Shown here: piece after piece, positions 1-11,700 of the stretch
Layout of the letters: the number at the start of each line of letters is the position of its first letter
Numbering within the stretch: position 1 is the stretch's first letter
From: Blumeriella jaapii
Lineage: Eukaryota; Ascomycota; Leotiomycetes; Helotiales; Drepanopezizaceae
DNA length: 64,000 nucleotides
Assembly (NCBI GenBank): GCA_009599575.1
Contig: VWND01000009.1
Span: forward strand, 434,001-498,000
Direction of reading: 5' to 3'
Program-made: the position numbers and the translations under genes
The notes under the pieces: model-generated
What the model was told of the DNA's origin: nothing
Seen by the model: the letters and a program-made list of their open reading frames with translations, nothing else
The model's database searches: none

Positions 1-232
1 CAGTTAACTGGTCGCCGTGTTCATATGGTATAAGAAACGAGCCTTTGGTTCTGTAACAAAGATATTTATTTAGAATTAATAACTGCGGAGGGCAGAGGTT
101 GCTAAAGGGAAAGAGCCTTATATATATAAATAGTTTCTATAGTTAATAGAAAAACCTACCAGAAGACCAAAAAGCTTGCAATTATACGTAGTTGCTAAGA
201 TGATACGAAAGGCAAACGAATAAATCGTTACA
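1..232 (-). repeat. 3' LTR of A1 (partial at window edge)
   Basis: It matches the reverse complement of the A-family LTR seen at 17207-17472. It starts (minus sense) at TGTAACG at position 232 and runs off the left edge, missing about 34 bp by comparison with full copies. The TATATATAAGG promoter-like motif is kept at about 119-129. The polypurine stretch of the element lies just outside it, at about 233-241. Confidence 0.9.
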
Positions 233-3200
233 CTATCCCTCCGTCCGAAAAAACGCGTTTTCGAGCTTTTATCCATTGGTACGTTATTATCCAAATAATC
301 GTACGAATCCAAACCTTCGGAATACGCTTTCAGCCAGTTTATAAGTTTTGCAAAAGGACCGGAAAGCTTTTTATACGCTAAATGAAAATCGCGTATTTTT
401 AAAAAAGCATATATAAAATCAGACGCGGAATACTACGTGAGATTTTTATTTAAGCTTATTTAAAAAACTCTGTACTAAAAGGTTTTTCGCTGCACTCGAC
501 AAGCGATTTATTTTTCGATTTCGTATTTAAGCTTATTAATTATATTAATAAGTTTAAGAGCTAAATTAATTTGATTTGAAAGCGCGTCGTCAGCTGCTTT
601 ACGCAGTCGATTAGCGTAAAAAACTAGGTGTACGTTTATAATATTAAAAAAATCTAGCTTAAAAGCGTTATCGAAAATTTTGGCTATAATTTTAAAAAGG
701 CCGTTTGTAAAATTATCGAATTTGCGAAAAAGCCGGAAGGTCGGAAATAAACGTATATCGAGCCAAACGTAGTCGTTAACGTTAAAATCGATCGCGCGGC
801 GAGATTTATTCGCATTTTTTTTTATTTTGTTATAAGCTTGTAAAAATGCGATTTAGCGAGGTTTCAGGCGTCGTAATGGCGGCGAGCGTACGTACGAGCT
901 TCGTTTGCGTTTAGCTTATATAAAAAGTTGGAAAAAAAGGAAATATCGAGCTTTTAATTCCAATTGATATAAAAAATATAATCGTATACAATTTCAAAAA
1001 ATAAAAGGCTATTTAAACTTTCGTAAAAAAGAACCATTTGAACGAAATCTATTATTAAAAGAAATTCGTTTTAATCGTTTTAATAAAAATTTACGAAAAG
1101 TCGAAAGCGTTTTTGCAGGTATTAGTTATAAATTTCGGTCTGACCGTCGGTTTTAGAATAAGCGGCTGTCGAAAGCTTTAATTGCGTACCGAGTATTTTG
1201 TTTAATTCAGACCAAAAAATAAATTAATACTAAAGGCCACGATCGCTAATAATACTTTTTAAAAAGCCAAAATATTTATATACGTAAAATATATACAATT
1301 TAGCGAGGCTTCGAGCGTCGATATTTTTATAGCAGAAAATCGAAATAATTTGTTTAAAAAAGCGATTTATCACTACGAATACGTTATCGTAATCGTATTT
1401 GTTTTTGTTAAAACTGCAAAAGTTTATTATAACGTATTTTTAAAAATGGTCAAAAACAAGAAAAAGCTGAAAAAGGCCGGGACGCTTATTTTTTAAAACA
1501 AAACTTTTTCGATAAGCGTAGTAATTGCGATAATATTATTTTACAAAAGCTATTATACTTCGCTAATAATATTAGTCCGAAAGCAATTGCGTAGTTTTGC
1601 GAGCGCTAAAATAAACGATAGAAATTTGGTCGTACATTTTTCGTATAAAAGCCAGACGAAAATAATCGACGTTTGGTATTATTAAGCGACCGTAATATAA
1701 CAGCAGGTCGCGTTTAAGTATATACGAAAACGAAATGTTATTATCGTTGTTTTTTTTCGTAGCGTCTCGTACAGCTTTTTTTCGAAAGGCTATCAGGCTG
1801 CCAGCTATACGATTAGCGTGGAAAATTTAATTAACGACACGAAATATAAAAAAAAAATCAGTTATTTCAACGATAAAAACAGCTGTTTCGAAAACCGTAG
1901 AAAATCGAAGTTTTTTAATTAAAAGGCGGTGATCGATTTAATCTGCTCGGAAAAGGGTTTGCAGGCGCTGGATGCGTTTAAAGCTGTTTTGGCGGTCGAA
2001 TTCGCTTATACGACGTGTTAATACGTCAGCTAAAAAATTGTATTTATTTGGTTTGTACGTAATAAAAAAATTATAATCGGCGAAAAGCTCGGCTTAGCGT
2101 ATTTGTCGAACGTTTAAAAGTTTAAAAATTATAAAATATTCCAAAGCTTTATAATCAGTAATAATTTTAATTTAATAAATTAAGCCAGCTAATTCAGTAC
2201 GAAAATTGCTTAGAAATTTTACGATTGCGAGTATTTTTTTATCGTATACGACGTAGTTTAGCTTTGCGAAAGCTATAATTTTGCTAAAATAAGCGATTGA
2301 AAGCCAGTCGTTATTATAAAATTGCGAAAGCATAAAAGCTATTACGCCGTCGAAAGCGTCAGTTTTTAATATGCAAAAAAGGTTTTGCCTGTAATATTAT
2401 AAAATTAATGCAATAATAAAGGCTAGTATAAAAAGGTCGAAACTTTTTTAATATTTAAAAATGAAATTATAAAAAACGTTAGCTTTAGTTAAATAAACCA
2501 AAGGTTTTGCAATTATACCGTAATTTCGAATAAAACGTCGGTAAAAATTACAAAAACTAAAAAAGCTTTATACATCTTTTACAATAGTAAAAGGCTTTTA
2601 GTAAGCGACCACGGAAACTTTTTTTAAATTTACTTTTAGGCTTTTAATCGAAATAATAAAATTTAAATAATAAATCCGAATAATATTAAATTCAGATTTC
2701 CGAATATCGGCCTATAATTCAGCGTTAGCGAGCCTTTAGAATATTTTACGAACGTATATAGCGTATTTCAAAAAGTCGGACGAATAAATAAAAATATTAT
2801 TTAAATATATAATACAAAAATCGTTTAAATAATCGAAAAAAACGTCGTTTATATAACGTTGATAAATTGCGGATTTATTAATAAAATCAAAAAATAGTAT
2901 TTTGCATTTATAAGCGCCGTAACGCGTACGAAACGTCGTTAGTTTTTTACTGGCGGGATTTATTCGAATTTTATGAAAAACTTAACGAATATCGAGCTTC
3001 GTAAAAATTCGCGCTTTCGAAAAACGAATAAGAATTTTATCGATAAAAAAAAAAAAAGTAGCGATTTTTACGAATAATATTATTAAAAACTCGATAATCG
3101 ATACAAAAACGCAATAAACCGTCGGGTTTTTTGGCGAAAAGCACTAAAGCAGCGAAAAAAGCGGTGAAAAATTCGATAAAGCTTTTATTAAAATTATTTT

Positions 3201-4449
3201 GCAAATAAATCTTAATAATCTCGAGCTTTGGAATCGATATTTTATACAAAAAAGTATATTTCAGCTTTTTTTTATTTATAATAAATTCGATTTTATAATC
3301 GTAAGGCCGGTAAAAAGCTAGCTCGTTACTGGCGGCTTTAAAAAACACGTGTTCGAGGTTTTTGTATTCCGAAAAAAAAAATTCGAAAAAAAGTTTATTC
3401 GAAGTTAATTTTGCTAAGCTAATTAAAAAGGTCGAAATCGATATTTCGTTCGTTTTAAAACGTTCGAAAAAACTGTGAAATTAAATTTTAAAAAAAATGT
3501 TATACGTAAAATCGTTTAGTATTTTATCGATTTCGTATAAAAAAATTAAAAACATTTCAATTGTTTTTTTTTTGGAGATTAGCTTAAAAGCGTATGCAAT
3601 AATTTGGCAGATAGAAATTAAATAAACAGTAGATTAAAAAACTCGTTTTCGAATTAATCGTTTAAGAAATTCAAAAAATGGCTTGTTTAAACTATCGATT
3701 ATATTAAGCTGAAAAGCCATCGCGGCGAAAGCTTTTTTTCGGTTTTTAGTATAATTGTTTTTCGTAAAACGAAAAAGCTGTTCTGACGAAAGGAAAAAAA
3801 AAAAAAAAAAAATAATAAAAAAAAAATCGTTAGCCTGGAAAAATAATGGTATGATTTTTTGTATTATTTTATTAGCGTCGTTATCGAAATTGGCACCGCG
3901 AATAAAATTCGACTTTTTCGCGCTTCGCATAGCGTCGTAGGTTTGCTATAATTGGTCAAAGTTTTTGTTACGTTTTACAGCGTCGTTTTAATGGCGAAAT
4001 TAAATTTTTCGGAGATGCAAATAAAAAATTTTAATACAACGAGCGTAAAAAGCTATAAAAGGATAAAATTTGGGCTAATAAAGCTTGCGTTTATTATAAT
4101 TTAATAAAATTTGATATTCGACCAGCCAAGCTTTTTCTAAAATTATATTATAATTTCCGAGATTAATAATTAAAAAAAAAATAAACGATTGTATTCGATT
4201 GTTAATAATAAAATTAAAAAGCGTAAAATATATAATTAAATAGCTACGAGCTTTATTATACCTTTTTATAAAAAAAAAGCCGGGAAAAATTAAATTAAAA
4301 GTTTTTAAAAAAAAAAAAAAATTTAATCAGCGCCGAATCGATCAACGTATAACCGTTCGTTTTAAAATCGGCGAACGCTTTTATTTTGTACGAAAGGCCA
4401 TTTTTGATAAATATAACGAGGATTATTAATAAATCGCTATTAAAAAGCT
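233..4449 (-). pseudogene. A1 pol remnant (PR-RT-RH-IN-chromodomain)
   Basis: Minus-strand pol of the A family, broken by many in-frame stops. In element order, the protease-like stretch (a GYTLIDSALIKF segment near 4320-4380) comes first. The RT opening lies at 3037-3348 (KAASNEL, then KKPDGLLRFCIDYR), with the RT active-site tetrad near 2793-2810 reading YLNN instead of YxDD. RNase H follows at about 2500-1900, the integrase zinc region at about 1650-1540, a chromodomain start near 545-480, and a C-terminal tail at 240-310. The last codon is a TAG that touches the 3' LTR. Asp-to-Asn in YLNN needs G-to-A on the coding strand, as RIP gives. This copy cannot encode an active enzyme. Confidence 0.88.
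3867..3903 (-). repeat. 37-bp hairpin repeat in A1 pol
   Basis: The minus strand reads ATTCGCGGTGCC, a short loop, then a near-complementary arm ending AATAAAA. The same unit occurs at the matching place in A2, A3 and A4, and a related one occurs four times in element D1. It lies in the linker between protease and RT. Confidence 0.55.
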
Positions 4450-5700
4450 TTCGAACGTTAAAATAACGCATATCGCGCAATACGCTTAAAAAAAAAGCTT
4501 TGCTTAAGCTTAAGCGTTTTTTCGATTGGCGGAAAAGTTTTCGATTTCCTCGTATGCGTTTTAAAAATCGTTTGGAAAAAGGTTTTCGTTTTTATTATTA
4601 CTATTAAAAGACGAATTTTCGGCCGGTTCGACCTCGTTTATATTTATTAGCTTAAAAAGGCTTTTAAATGAAACCGAAGGTCGGCCCGTAGAAAATCGTG
4701 CAAATTGACCTCGAATTTTCTGATATAAAATAAAAAACAAGCGTTGTCGTTGATCCGATCGAAAAGGAAAAACGCCAAAAAAAGCGTTTTGGCGTGGAAA
4801 AGAAAAAAAAACAAAAGGCTGAAAAAAAGCTTATGAAACATTTAAACGACTTTCGTACGTACGATTTAACTCGTAATACGCTTTAATTAATAATCTACCA
4901 TTTTAATAAATAATAGATTTGATTAAAAAGCGATTCGCGTATAAAATTCGTTTAGCCAATTGATTTTGTTTTTTTTGTCGGACGGCGGTAAGCTAATCCT
5001 TGAAAATCGTTATACGCGCTTATTTTAAATGCAATTTTTTTCGTAAACGCTTTAATATTTTATCGCGAAAAACGTTTCGAAGCTGTTTGTTAATTCGTAT
5101 TTAAGCGTTCGTTGCGAAAATGGAAAATCGCAGATAAAATCGCTAAAATCGTCGTACGTATTTATTGCAAGCATTTTAAACTCGTTTTTCGCTTTTTAAA
5201 CGTTTGAAAAGTCGGTTAGAAAATCGGCGATCTTTTTTATTAATTTTTCGGAAAATATAAAATCGGAACGGTTTAAAATACGCGGAATAAAAAACTTTTT
5301 CGCTACGTTTTCGATTTGATCGAATATATAATTTTTGCGAAATCGATCGCCAGCGAAATAATCGTAATAAAATTCGAAGTTATCGAAAATTCTAGTTTTT
5401 TAATAGCGTATTTTATAATTTTTATTATTATTTAGTTTAAATTCAAAGTTCGAAACGCGTTTTATACGAACTAATCGAAAATTAGCAAATAAATAGAAAT
5501 TATAGCGTTTAAAAAGCGCGTTAAGGTTTTGGCCGTTATAAAAAAATTTAAAAAAAGTTCGCGAAAAGCGTGGAAATTAATTTGCAACGTTTATTAATTA
5601 AAATAAAACGTTGCGAAAAAAGAAAAAAGCAGCAGATTCGCGATTAATAAAAACACGTTTAATAAATTTTATTAAACGTTTTAATTAAAAAATCTGTCGC
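4450..5700 (-). pseudogene. A1 gag remnant
   Basis: Degenerate gag of the A family on the minus strand, placed by alignment with A2 (8460-9706) and A3. The longest open piece is 4647-4841, whose FHAKTLFLAFFLFDRIND stretch is shared with A2, A3 and A4. Gag would form the virus-like particle of the retrotransposon. Stops interrupt all frames and the true start cannot be fixed. No zinc knuckle was recognised in this family's gag. The step from gag to the protease frame appears to change frame near a long T/A run, but homopolymer errors or decay could also explain it. Confidence 0.65.
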
Positions 5701-6113
5701 AATCGTATAATTTCCAAAAGTTATCGTTTACGCTTTTGCGTTTTTTTCAGTTGATTTTGCAAAAGTTTTAATTAAATGCTTTTAGCGCTAGGCTGCAAAA
5801 AAAAAATGGCAGGCGAAATGGTTAGCGTTCTGCCTTTTTTTTTGTTTTTTTTTTTTCGGAAGAAAAACTGTTTTTCAGAAAAAAAAGCTTTTGGAGGAAG
5901 CTGCTTTTTCGCTGATTAAAAAGGGGATTAAAATATGGTAGCAGAAGCTGAAAAGCTTTGCTAAAAAAGGGATCGTTAAATAAAAGCCATTTTTCGCGAA
6001 ATACGGAAATAAGCCTTTTTACGACCGGTCGATTATTTTAATATAATTCGTAAGGAATTCGAAAGGAAAAATAATTTACGCTGTCGCTAGCGTAGAAAAA
6101 GAATTGTTGATAA
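5701..6113 (-). other. A1 untranslated leader
   Basis: About 400 bp between 5' LTR and gag with no convincing coding frame. It holds the unmutated palindrome CGACCGGTCG (6022-6031) found at the same place in A2, A3 and A4. No tRNA primer-binding site was recognised next to the LTR; RIP has probably altered it. Confidence 0.6.
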
Positions 6114-6379
6114 TATAACGATTTAATTAATCGAAGGGCTGGAAAATTAATTAATTGGTCGCCGTATTTATATGATATAAAAAACGAGCCTTTGGTTTTA
6201 TAACAAAAATATTTATTTAAAATCAATAATTGCGAAGGGCAAAGGTTGCTAAAAGGAAAGAGCCTTATATATATGAATAGTTTCCACAGTTGATAGGGAG
6301 ATCCACCAGAAGACCAGGGAGCTTGCAACTATACGTAGTTGCTGGGGTGACACGAGGGGCAAACGAGTGAGTCGTCATA
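6114..6379 (-). repeat. 5' LTR of A1
   Basis: A 266-bp LTR in reverse orientation, bounded by TATGACG (minus-sense start at 6379) and CGTTATA (minus-sense end at 6114), RIPped forms of TGTGACG and CGTCACA. The part from 6280 to 6379 is much less mutated than the coding region and keeps many CA and TG steps. Confidence 0.92.
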
Positions 6380-7677
6380 AAAAGCGTCAGATTTAGCCAA
6401 GCTATTTTATAAAAATATTTGGCGTTTATATAACTTTCCGGATTTTATAATTTTAAACCGAAGCTTTTTGTTTATTTTATAATTTTGGAAAGCCGTTAAT
6501 TACCGTTTCGAAATTAATATTACGTTATTTATCAGCTTTTATTTCGAAACAAATGGCCAAACCGAAAACGCAAACGCTTATTTACTTTTTTATTTAAAAT
6601 AATTTGTTAAATACGCTTAAAAAAATTAGGAAAACTGGCTTTTTCTAGCCGAATTCGCAGCAAATAACGTTATAAACGCTTTTACCGAAATTTTTTTTTA
6701 CGCTAATAAAGGTTTTTATTTCCGATTAAGCTTTTTTTTATTTAAATTTATTTTAGCTTCGACTTTTCGTACGTTATAAATAGCAGACGCGAAAAAAAAC
6801 GATTTTGCAAAAAAAATAAAAAAAATAAAACTATTATTACGTACGAATCTGATTTCAGCGTTGGCCGACCAAAAATATTATTTTAACCGATACCGCTAAT
6901 CAGCTTTTGCTTATCGAATAAAAAATAGCGTGTTTTTTAATAAGCGCAATATTATTTTTATTAGATTAATTAAGAAATTCGATAATAAGTTTTACGGTTT
7001 TTATAAAATCGCCGAAGTTTTAAGCTTTTATAATTATAAATTAAAACTATTTTTCGAGCAAAAATTATTATATTCCGTTTTTTATATTAATTTGCTTAAA
7101 TCTGCTTACAACGACTTTTTTCCAAAGCAGAAAAACCTTTTTTTATTATTTGTTTTTATCGACGCCGACGGCAGTTTGCTATAAATTATAAACGCTATTT
7201 TCGATTCTAAACGAAATTTCAACTTTTTTTATTTTATATAATAGCGCGGCTATAACGCCGAGAATCAGTTTTAAAAATTATTAAAAAACGTTATCAACGC
7301 ATACAATTTTATAATTGAATTCGCTATACGTTTTTCTCAGAAATCTTATCCGATTAAAACAGAATTGGCTAAAACCAAAATTGCTAATAAAAAACGTGCT
7401 AAATCGACGAATAACGAAAACGAGCTTTTATTATTAAAAAAAGCTTTTACAACCGTTATTAAATATAAAAAAACTGCTATTAATTTTTTTTTTATTATAA
7501 GGGAATTAATTATTCTGCTTCCGAAATTAAAAAAACCTGCTTTTTTTACTATTTTTTTTATTATTTCAGCTGAACCTCGTATTTGTTTACAAAAACGCTT
7601 CGCGGACGAAGCTCGATTTATAGAAATGGATTCCGACGACGAAAAAATTAAATGAAAATATAGGAAAAAGAATTATA
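6380..7677 (+). pseudogene. C2 integrase C-terminal part and chromodomain remnant
   Basis: The 3' end of pol of a second C-family Gypsy element, co-linear with C1 44573-45872. It begins in the integrase core just before the second catalytic Asp region and continues through 6930-7184 (the FNKRNIIFIRLIKKFDNKFYGFY stretch, interrupted only by the display limit here at KKFDNKFYGFY), a chromodomain-like segment at 7170-7300, and a Lys-rich tail in an open stretch at 7365-7655. The stop TGA at 7653-7655 sits at the same place as in C1 (45848). The upstream part lies left of the window because A1 is inserted at 6379. Confidence 0.85.
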
Positions 7678-7851
7678 TATAAAGGGATAAAACGTCAGTT
7701 CGTTGGTCACGTGGTCCGAAAATCACGTTGTTGTTACGTAATATCGGAGCCCGCATATATTGTATTTTAGACTTTACGATATTTTTAAACTTAGAATTCC
7801 GTAGTTAATGCAATTTATCCACGAACTTTCTGCTCGTTCACACCCCTGACA
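7678..7851 (+). repeat. 3' LTR of C2
   Basis: A 174-bp LTR of the C family, matching 13778-13951 and 45873-46046 end to end. It begins with a RIPped TGTG end and closes with CTGACA. It keeps the CACGTG palindrome near its start. It is followed directly by an A-family LTR that lacks its first part, so C2 is inserted in that LTR; the expected duplication GTCTC (7852-7856) has its partner off the left edge. Confidence 0.92.
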
Positions 7852-8040
7852 GTCTCCCTATTAATTGTAGAAACTATTTATATATATAAGGCTCTTTCTT
7901 TTTAGCAACTTCTGCTTTTTGCAATTGTTAATTTTAAATGAATATTTTTGTTATAGAATCAAAGGCTCGTTTTTTATATTATATAAATACGGCGACCAGT
8001 TGATTGATTTTTCAGCCCTTCGACTAATTAAATCGTTATA
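7852..8040 (+). repeat. 5' LTR of A2, 5'-truncated in this window
   Basis: The last 189 bp or so of the A-family LTR, starting at GTCTCCC and ending CGTTATA at 8040. The first 70 bp or so are displaced by the C2 insertion. It contains the TATATATAAGG promoter-like motif. Confidence 0.9.
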
Positions 8041-8459
8041 TTATTAACAATTTTTTTTCTACGCTGGCGACGGCGTAAATTATTTCTTTTCCCGAATTTT
8101 TTACGGGTTATACTAAAATAATCGACCGGTCGTAAAAAGGTTTATTTTCGCATTTCGCGAAAAATAGCTTTTGTTTAACGATTTTTCTTTTAGCAAAGCT
8201 TTTCAGCTTCTGCTATTACATTTTAAATTTTTTTTTTTTTAATTAGCGAAAAAGCAGCCTTTTCCAGAAGCTTTTTTTTTTGAAAAACAGTTCTCCCTCC
8301 GAAAAAAGAAAAACAAAGGAAAAGGCAGAGCGTTAACCATTTCGCTTGCCACCTTTTTATAGCTTAGCGCTGAAAGCGTTCAATTGAAACTTTTGCAAAA
8401 TTAACTGAAAAAAGCGCAAAAGCGTAAACGACAACTTTTAGAAATTATACGACTGCGAT
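8041..8459 (+). other. A2 untranslated leader
   Basis: No supported coding frame. It holds the conserved CGACCGGTCG palindrome at 8123-8132 and purine-rich stretches shared with the other A copies. Confidence 0.6.
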
Positions 8460-9706
8460 AAATTTTTTAATTAAAGCGTTTAATAAAATCTATCGAACGT
8501 GCTTTTGCCAATCGCGAATCTGCTGCTTTTTCTTTTTCTCGCAACGTTTTATTTTAATTAATAAACGCTACAGATTAATCTTTACGCTTTTCGCGAACTT
8601 TTTTTAGATTTTTTTTTAACGGCCAAAACCTTAGCGCGCTTTTTAAACGTTATAATTTCTATTTATTTGCTGATTTTCGATTAATTCGCATAAAACGCGT
8701 TTCGAATTTTAAATTTAAATTAAATAATAGTGAAAATTACAAAGCACGCTATTAAAAAACTAAAGTTTTCGACAATCTCGAATTTTATTACGATTATTTC
8801 GCTAGCGATCGATTTCGCAAATTATATATTCGATCAAACCGAAAACGTAGCAAAAAAGTTTTTTATTCCGCGTATTTTAAACCGTTCCGATCTTACACTT
8901 TTCGAAAAATTAATAAAAAAGGTCGCCGATTTTCTGGCCGATTTTTTAAACGTTTAAAAAGTCGAAAACGAATTTAAAATGCTTATAATAAATACGCACG
9001 ACGATTTTTGACGATTTTACTTGCGATTTTCCATTTTCGTAGCGAACGCTTAAATACGAACTAACAAACAGCTTCGAAACGCTTTTCGCGACAAAATACT
9101 AAAGCGTTTACGAAAAAAGCTGCATTTGAAATAAACGCGTACAACGATTTTTAAAAATTAATTTACCGCCGTTCGTTAAAAAAAACAAAATCAATTAGCT
9201 AAACAAATTTTATACGCGAATCGCTTTTTAACCAAATTTATCATTTATTAAAATAATAAGTTTTTAACCAAAGCGTATTACGAGTCAAACCGTACGTACG
9301 AAAATCGTTCAAATGCCTTATAAGCTTTTTTTCAGCCCTTTGTTTTTTCTTTTTTTCCACGTCAAAACGCTCTTTTTAGCGTTTTTCTTTTTCGATCGGA
9401 CCAACGATAACGCTCGTTTTTTATTTTATATTAAAAAGTTCGAAGCTAATTTGCACGATTTTTTACGGGCCGATTTTCGGTTTTATTTAAAAGCTTTCTT
9501 AGGCTGGTAGATGTAAACAAAATCGAGCCGGCCGAAAATTCGCCTTTTAATAATAATAGTGAAAACGAAAACCTTTTTCCAAACGATTTCCAAAACGCAT
9601 ACGAGAAAATTAAAAGCTTTTCCGCCAGTCGGAAAACGCCTAAGCCTAAGCAAAATCTTTTTTTTTGGGCGTATTGCGCGATATGCGTTATTTTAACGTT
9701 CGAAAG
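8460..9706 (+). pseudogene. A2 gag remnant, split from its pol by B1
   Basis: Gag of the base-layer A element. Open pieces are 8730-8957 and 9313-9510, the latter with the family stretch PRQ/HVKTLFLAFFFFDRTND. A charged middle part reads as the capsid-like region. The reading is lost at 9706, where element B1 begins, and the same element resumes 47 kb away at 56684. The five bases before B1 (GAAAG, 9702-9706) recur as AAAAG at 56684-56688, a target-site duplication with one G-to-A change. The upstream start could not be fixed. Confidence 0.8.
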
Positions 9707-10119
9707 TGTCAGGAACCAACATCACGTATATGAGTCAGATGATCCGCCAAGGCCTTCTGCCTCCTACCAACCCTCGAATAGCACTTTCTGCGGATAGGCC
9801 GTGGAGGCCGGATAATACTGTAAGGGCTGGAAATAACATTTAAATAAAATATTTTATAAAAATAATTACTAAGGAACCAGTTATTAGGATTATATTAAAA
9901 AAAATAAAAAAAGGTCGGAATAGAGGCTGGAAAAGCATACTAAATGGAATTCGCTTGGTTTTTTAAGAAATACTTTTTTCGAAAGCTCTACTTCTCCTTT
10001 TGTATTTATATACGCTTTTTATTAAAAAGATAAAAAGTAAAAATCAGTTTGATTATCAACTTAATTTTATTTAAATTTTATTATCTAAACTAATATTTCC
10101 CTGCTTTTCAATTTTTATA
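9707..10119 (+). repeat. 5' LTR of B1
   Basis: 413 bp, from TGTCAGGAACC to a RIPped TTTTTATA end. The same length is found in 48399-48811, 55327-55739 and 56271-56683. It contains the motif GCGGATAGGCCGT, well kept in all copies. Confidence 0.94.
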
Positions 10120-10129
10120 TTCTGATTTT

Positions 10130-11700
10130 TTTATTTATCGGAACGGCAGTTCGATATTATTAAAACAACCTTTTATTATATTATTATATTTATATCGTTA
10201 TTATCGATATTATAGCTTTTCGCATTCGCAACGAACAAGCATTTTTAGCTATTCAAAAAGACTTAACATTTTCGGTTGCTCAGAAAAACCTCGTATTATC
10301 GTTTCTTTTAACGTTACCAGATTTATTAAAAATCGAAAATACCCTACCATCAGAGCGCGACGACTTTCCAGTTTTTTTTATCGAAAAAATTATTAAAAAA
10401 GGCTATGCTTAAAGCGATTCGGAAAATTTTTTTACCGAAACTTTGATTTATTTAGCTAACGAACGAATCCGCGCCGAACAAAAAGAAAACGATAAACGTA
10501 AAAAAATAAAAAAAATACGAGCTAAAATAAAACAGAAAAAAATAAAAAAAAAAGTTTACGAAATAATTAAAAAATTCGAAAAAACCAAAAGACGCCGAAA
10601 CGAACTCCGAAAAAAAGTTAAATAATTTTAATAAAAACTTAACGCTTTCGAAAATATCGAAAAAAAGGTTTTTATATTTTTTAATACCGTTTCAACTGAA
10701 AAAAAACAGAAAATAATTTAAGCCGGCGATTATTATAAGATATTCTCGAAGTATTACGATAATAATATTTATTGGAAACGATTTAGTATTTTTTTAAGCA
10801 TATTATACTTTTTGTAAGAAATATAGCGAATTCGAGCCGAAAAGCATTAAAAATAAAAAACTTTTTAATATATCGAAAAAAAAATATTAAAAAAGCTTAA
10901 TTTTTTATTCGGCGTGTAAAACGAAGTTTCCGCTAAAATAAAAAAATAATATTTTGTATTAATCAAAAGAAAATTAACGCTTATATTTTAACTTTCGACG
11001 ATAAAATAAAAAAAAGGTGAATCGAATACGAACGACGTTTTACGAATATTCGAATTATATAAAACGATTTTAAAAAATAAATATTAAATTTTTTAATAAA
11101 TACGGAAAATCGAAAAATTGCGGCTTCGAATTTATACGATAAAGCGAAGCAAAAAAAGCATAAATCAATTAACGATTTCGTTGCTTATTTAAATAATTTC
11201 GAACAGCAATTGCAAATAATAAACGATGCGACTAGAAAAAAAATGCTTTTCGCAAAACTCCGATTTATTTTTCGAAAAAAAATTATTAAACGAAGCAATA
11301 TTACAGCTACAAATTCGTACGAAAAATTAATATTAATCGTTCGTCGTATCGAAAATATTAATAAAATTATTAACGACGAAACGAAAAATAATAAACGACG
11401 AAACGAACGCAAAAAAAAAAAAAAAAAAAAAAAAAAATTTATATTTACGATTAAAATTTAAGGGCTAAAAACAGATATATACCGTTTTCGATTCGAAAAT
11501 ACGTTATAAAAAAAAAACGAAAGCGAAAAAACGATAATTTTAATAAAATTCTTTGAAATCTTAAAACTTATAACGATTTTTTTTACTTTTCGAAATGCAA
11601 TCGCTGCCAAAAAAAAAAGCATCGCATAACTAATTGTTTAAAAGTCGAATATTATAAATGCAATAAAAAAAATATATAATTTTAAATTACTCCGAAGCTA
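10130..11700 (+). pseudogene. B1 gag remnant with CCHC zinc knuckle
   Basis: A degenerate gag. The N-terminal part reads near 10200-10400. A strongly charged Lys/Glu/Arg segment likely to form a coiled coil is open at 10443-10625. A capsid-like segment follows at 11210-11461 and ends in a run of Lys codons. A CCHC zinc knuckle is intact at 11596-11637: it reads C-NR-C-QKKK-H-RITN-C, the spacing typical of retroelement nucleocapsid. The knuckle supports the gag call strongly. In-frame TAA and TAG codons break the rest, consistent with CAA/CAG to TAA/TAG. Confidence 0.85.
11412..11437 (+). repeat. Poly-A tract inside B1 gag
   Basis: An A run of about 26 bases that encodes poly-Lys in the gag frame. 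The B2 copy has a matching T run near 54010-54034. It is low-complexity and prone to frameshift. Confidence 0.85.

Larger units (their letters stand above)
1..6379 (-). mobile_element. Gypsy element A1, minus strand, almost complete
   Basis: This is a Ty3/Gypsy chromovirus read on the minus strand: 5' LTR at the right (6114-6379), then gag, protease, RT, RNase H, integrase, chromodomain and 3' LTR at the left, which is cut by the window edge. It interrupts the integrase region of element C2. The sequence on the right resumes as C2 at 6380, and the matching stretch in C1 (from about 44573) is uninterrupted there. The expected target duplication (AAAAG, 6380-6384) has its partner outside the window. 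Every reading frame is broken by RIP-type stops. Confidence 0.9.
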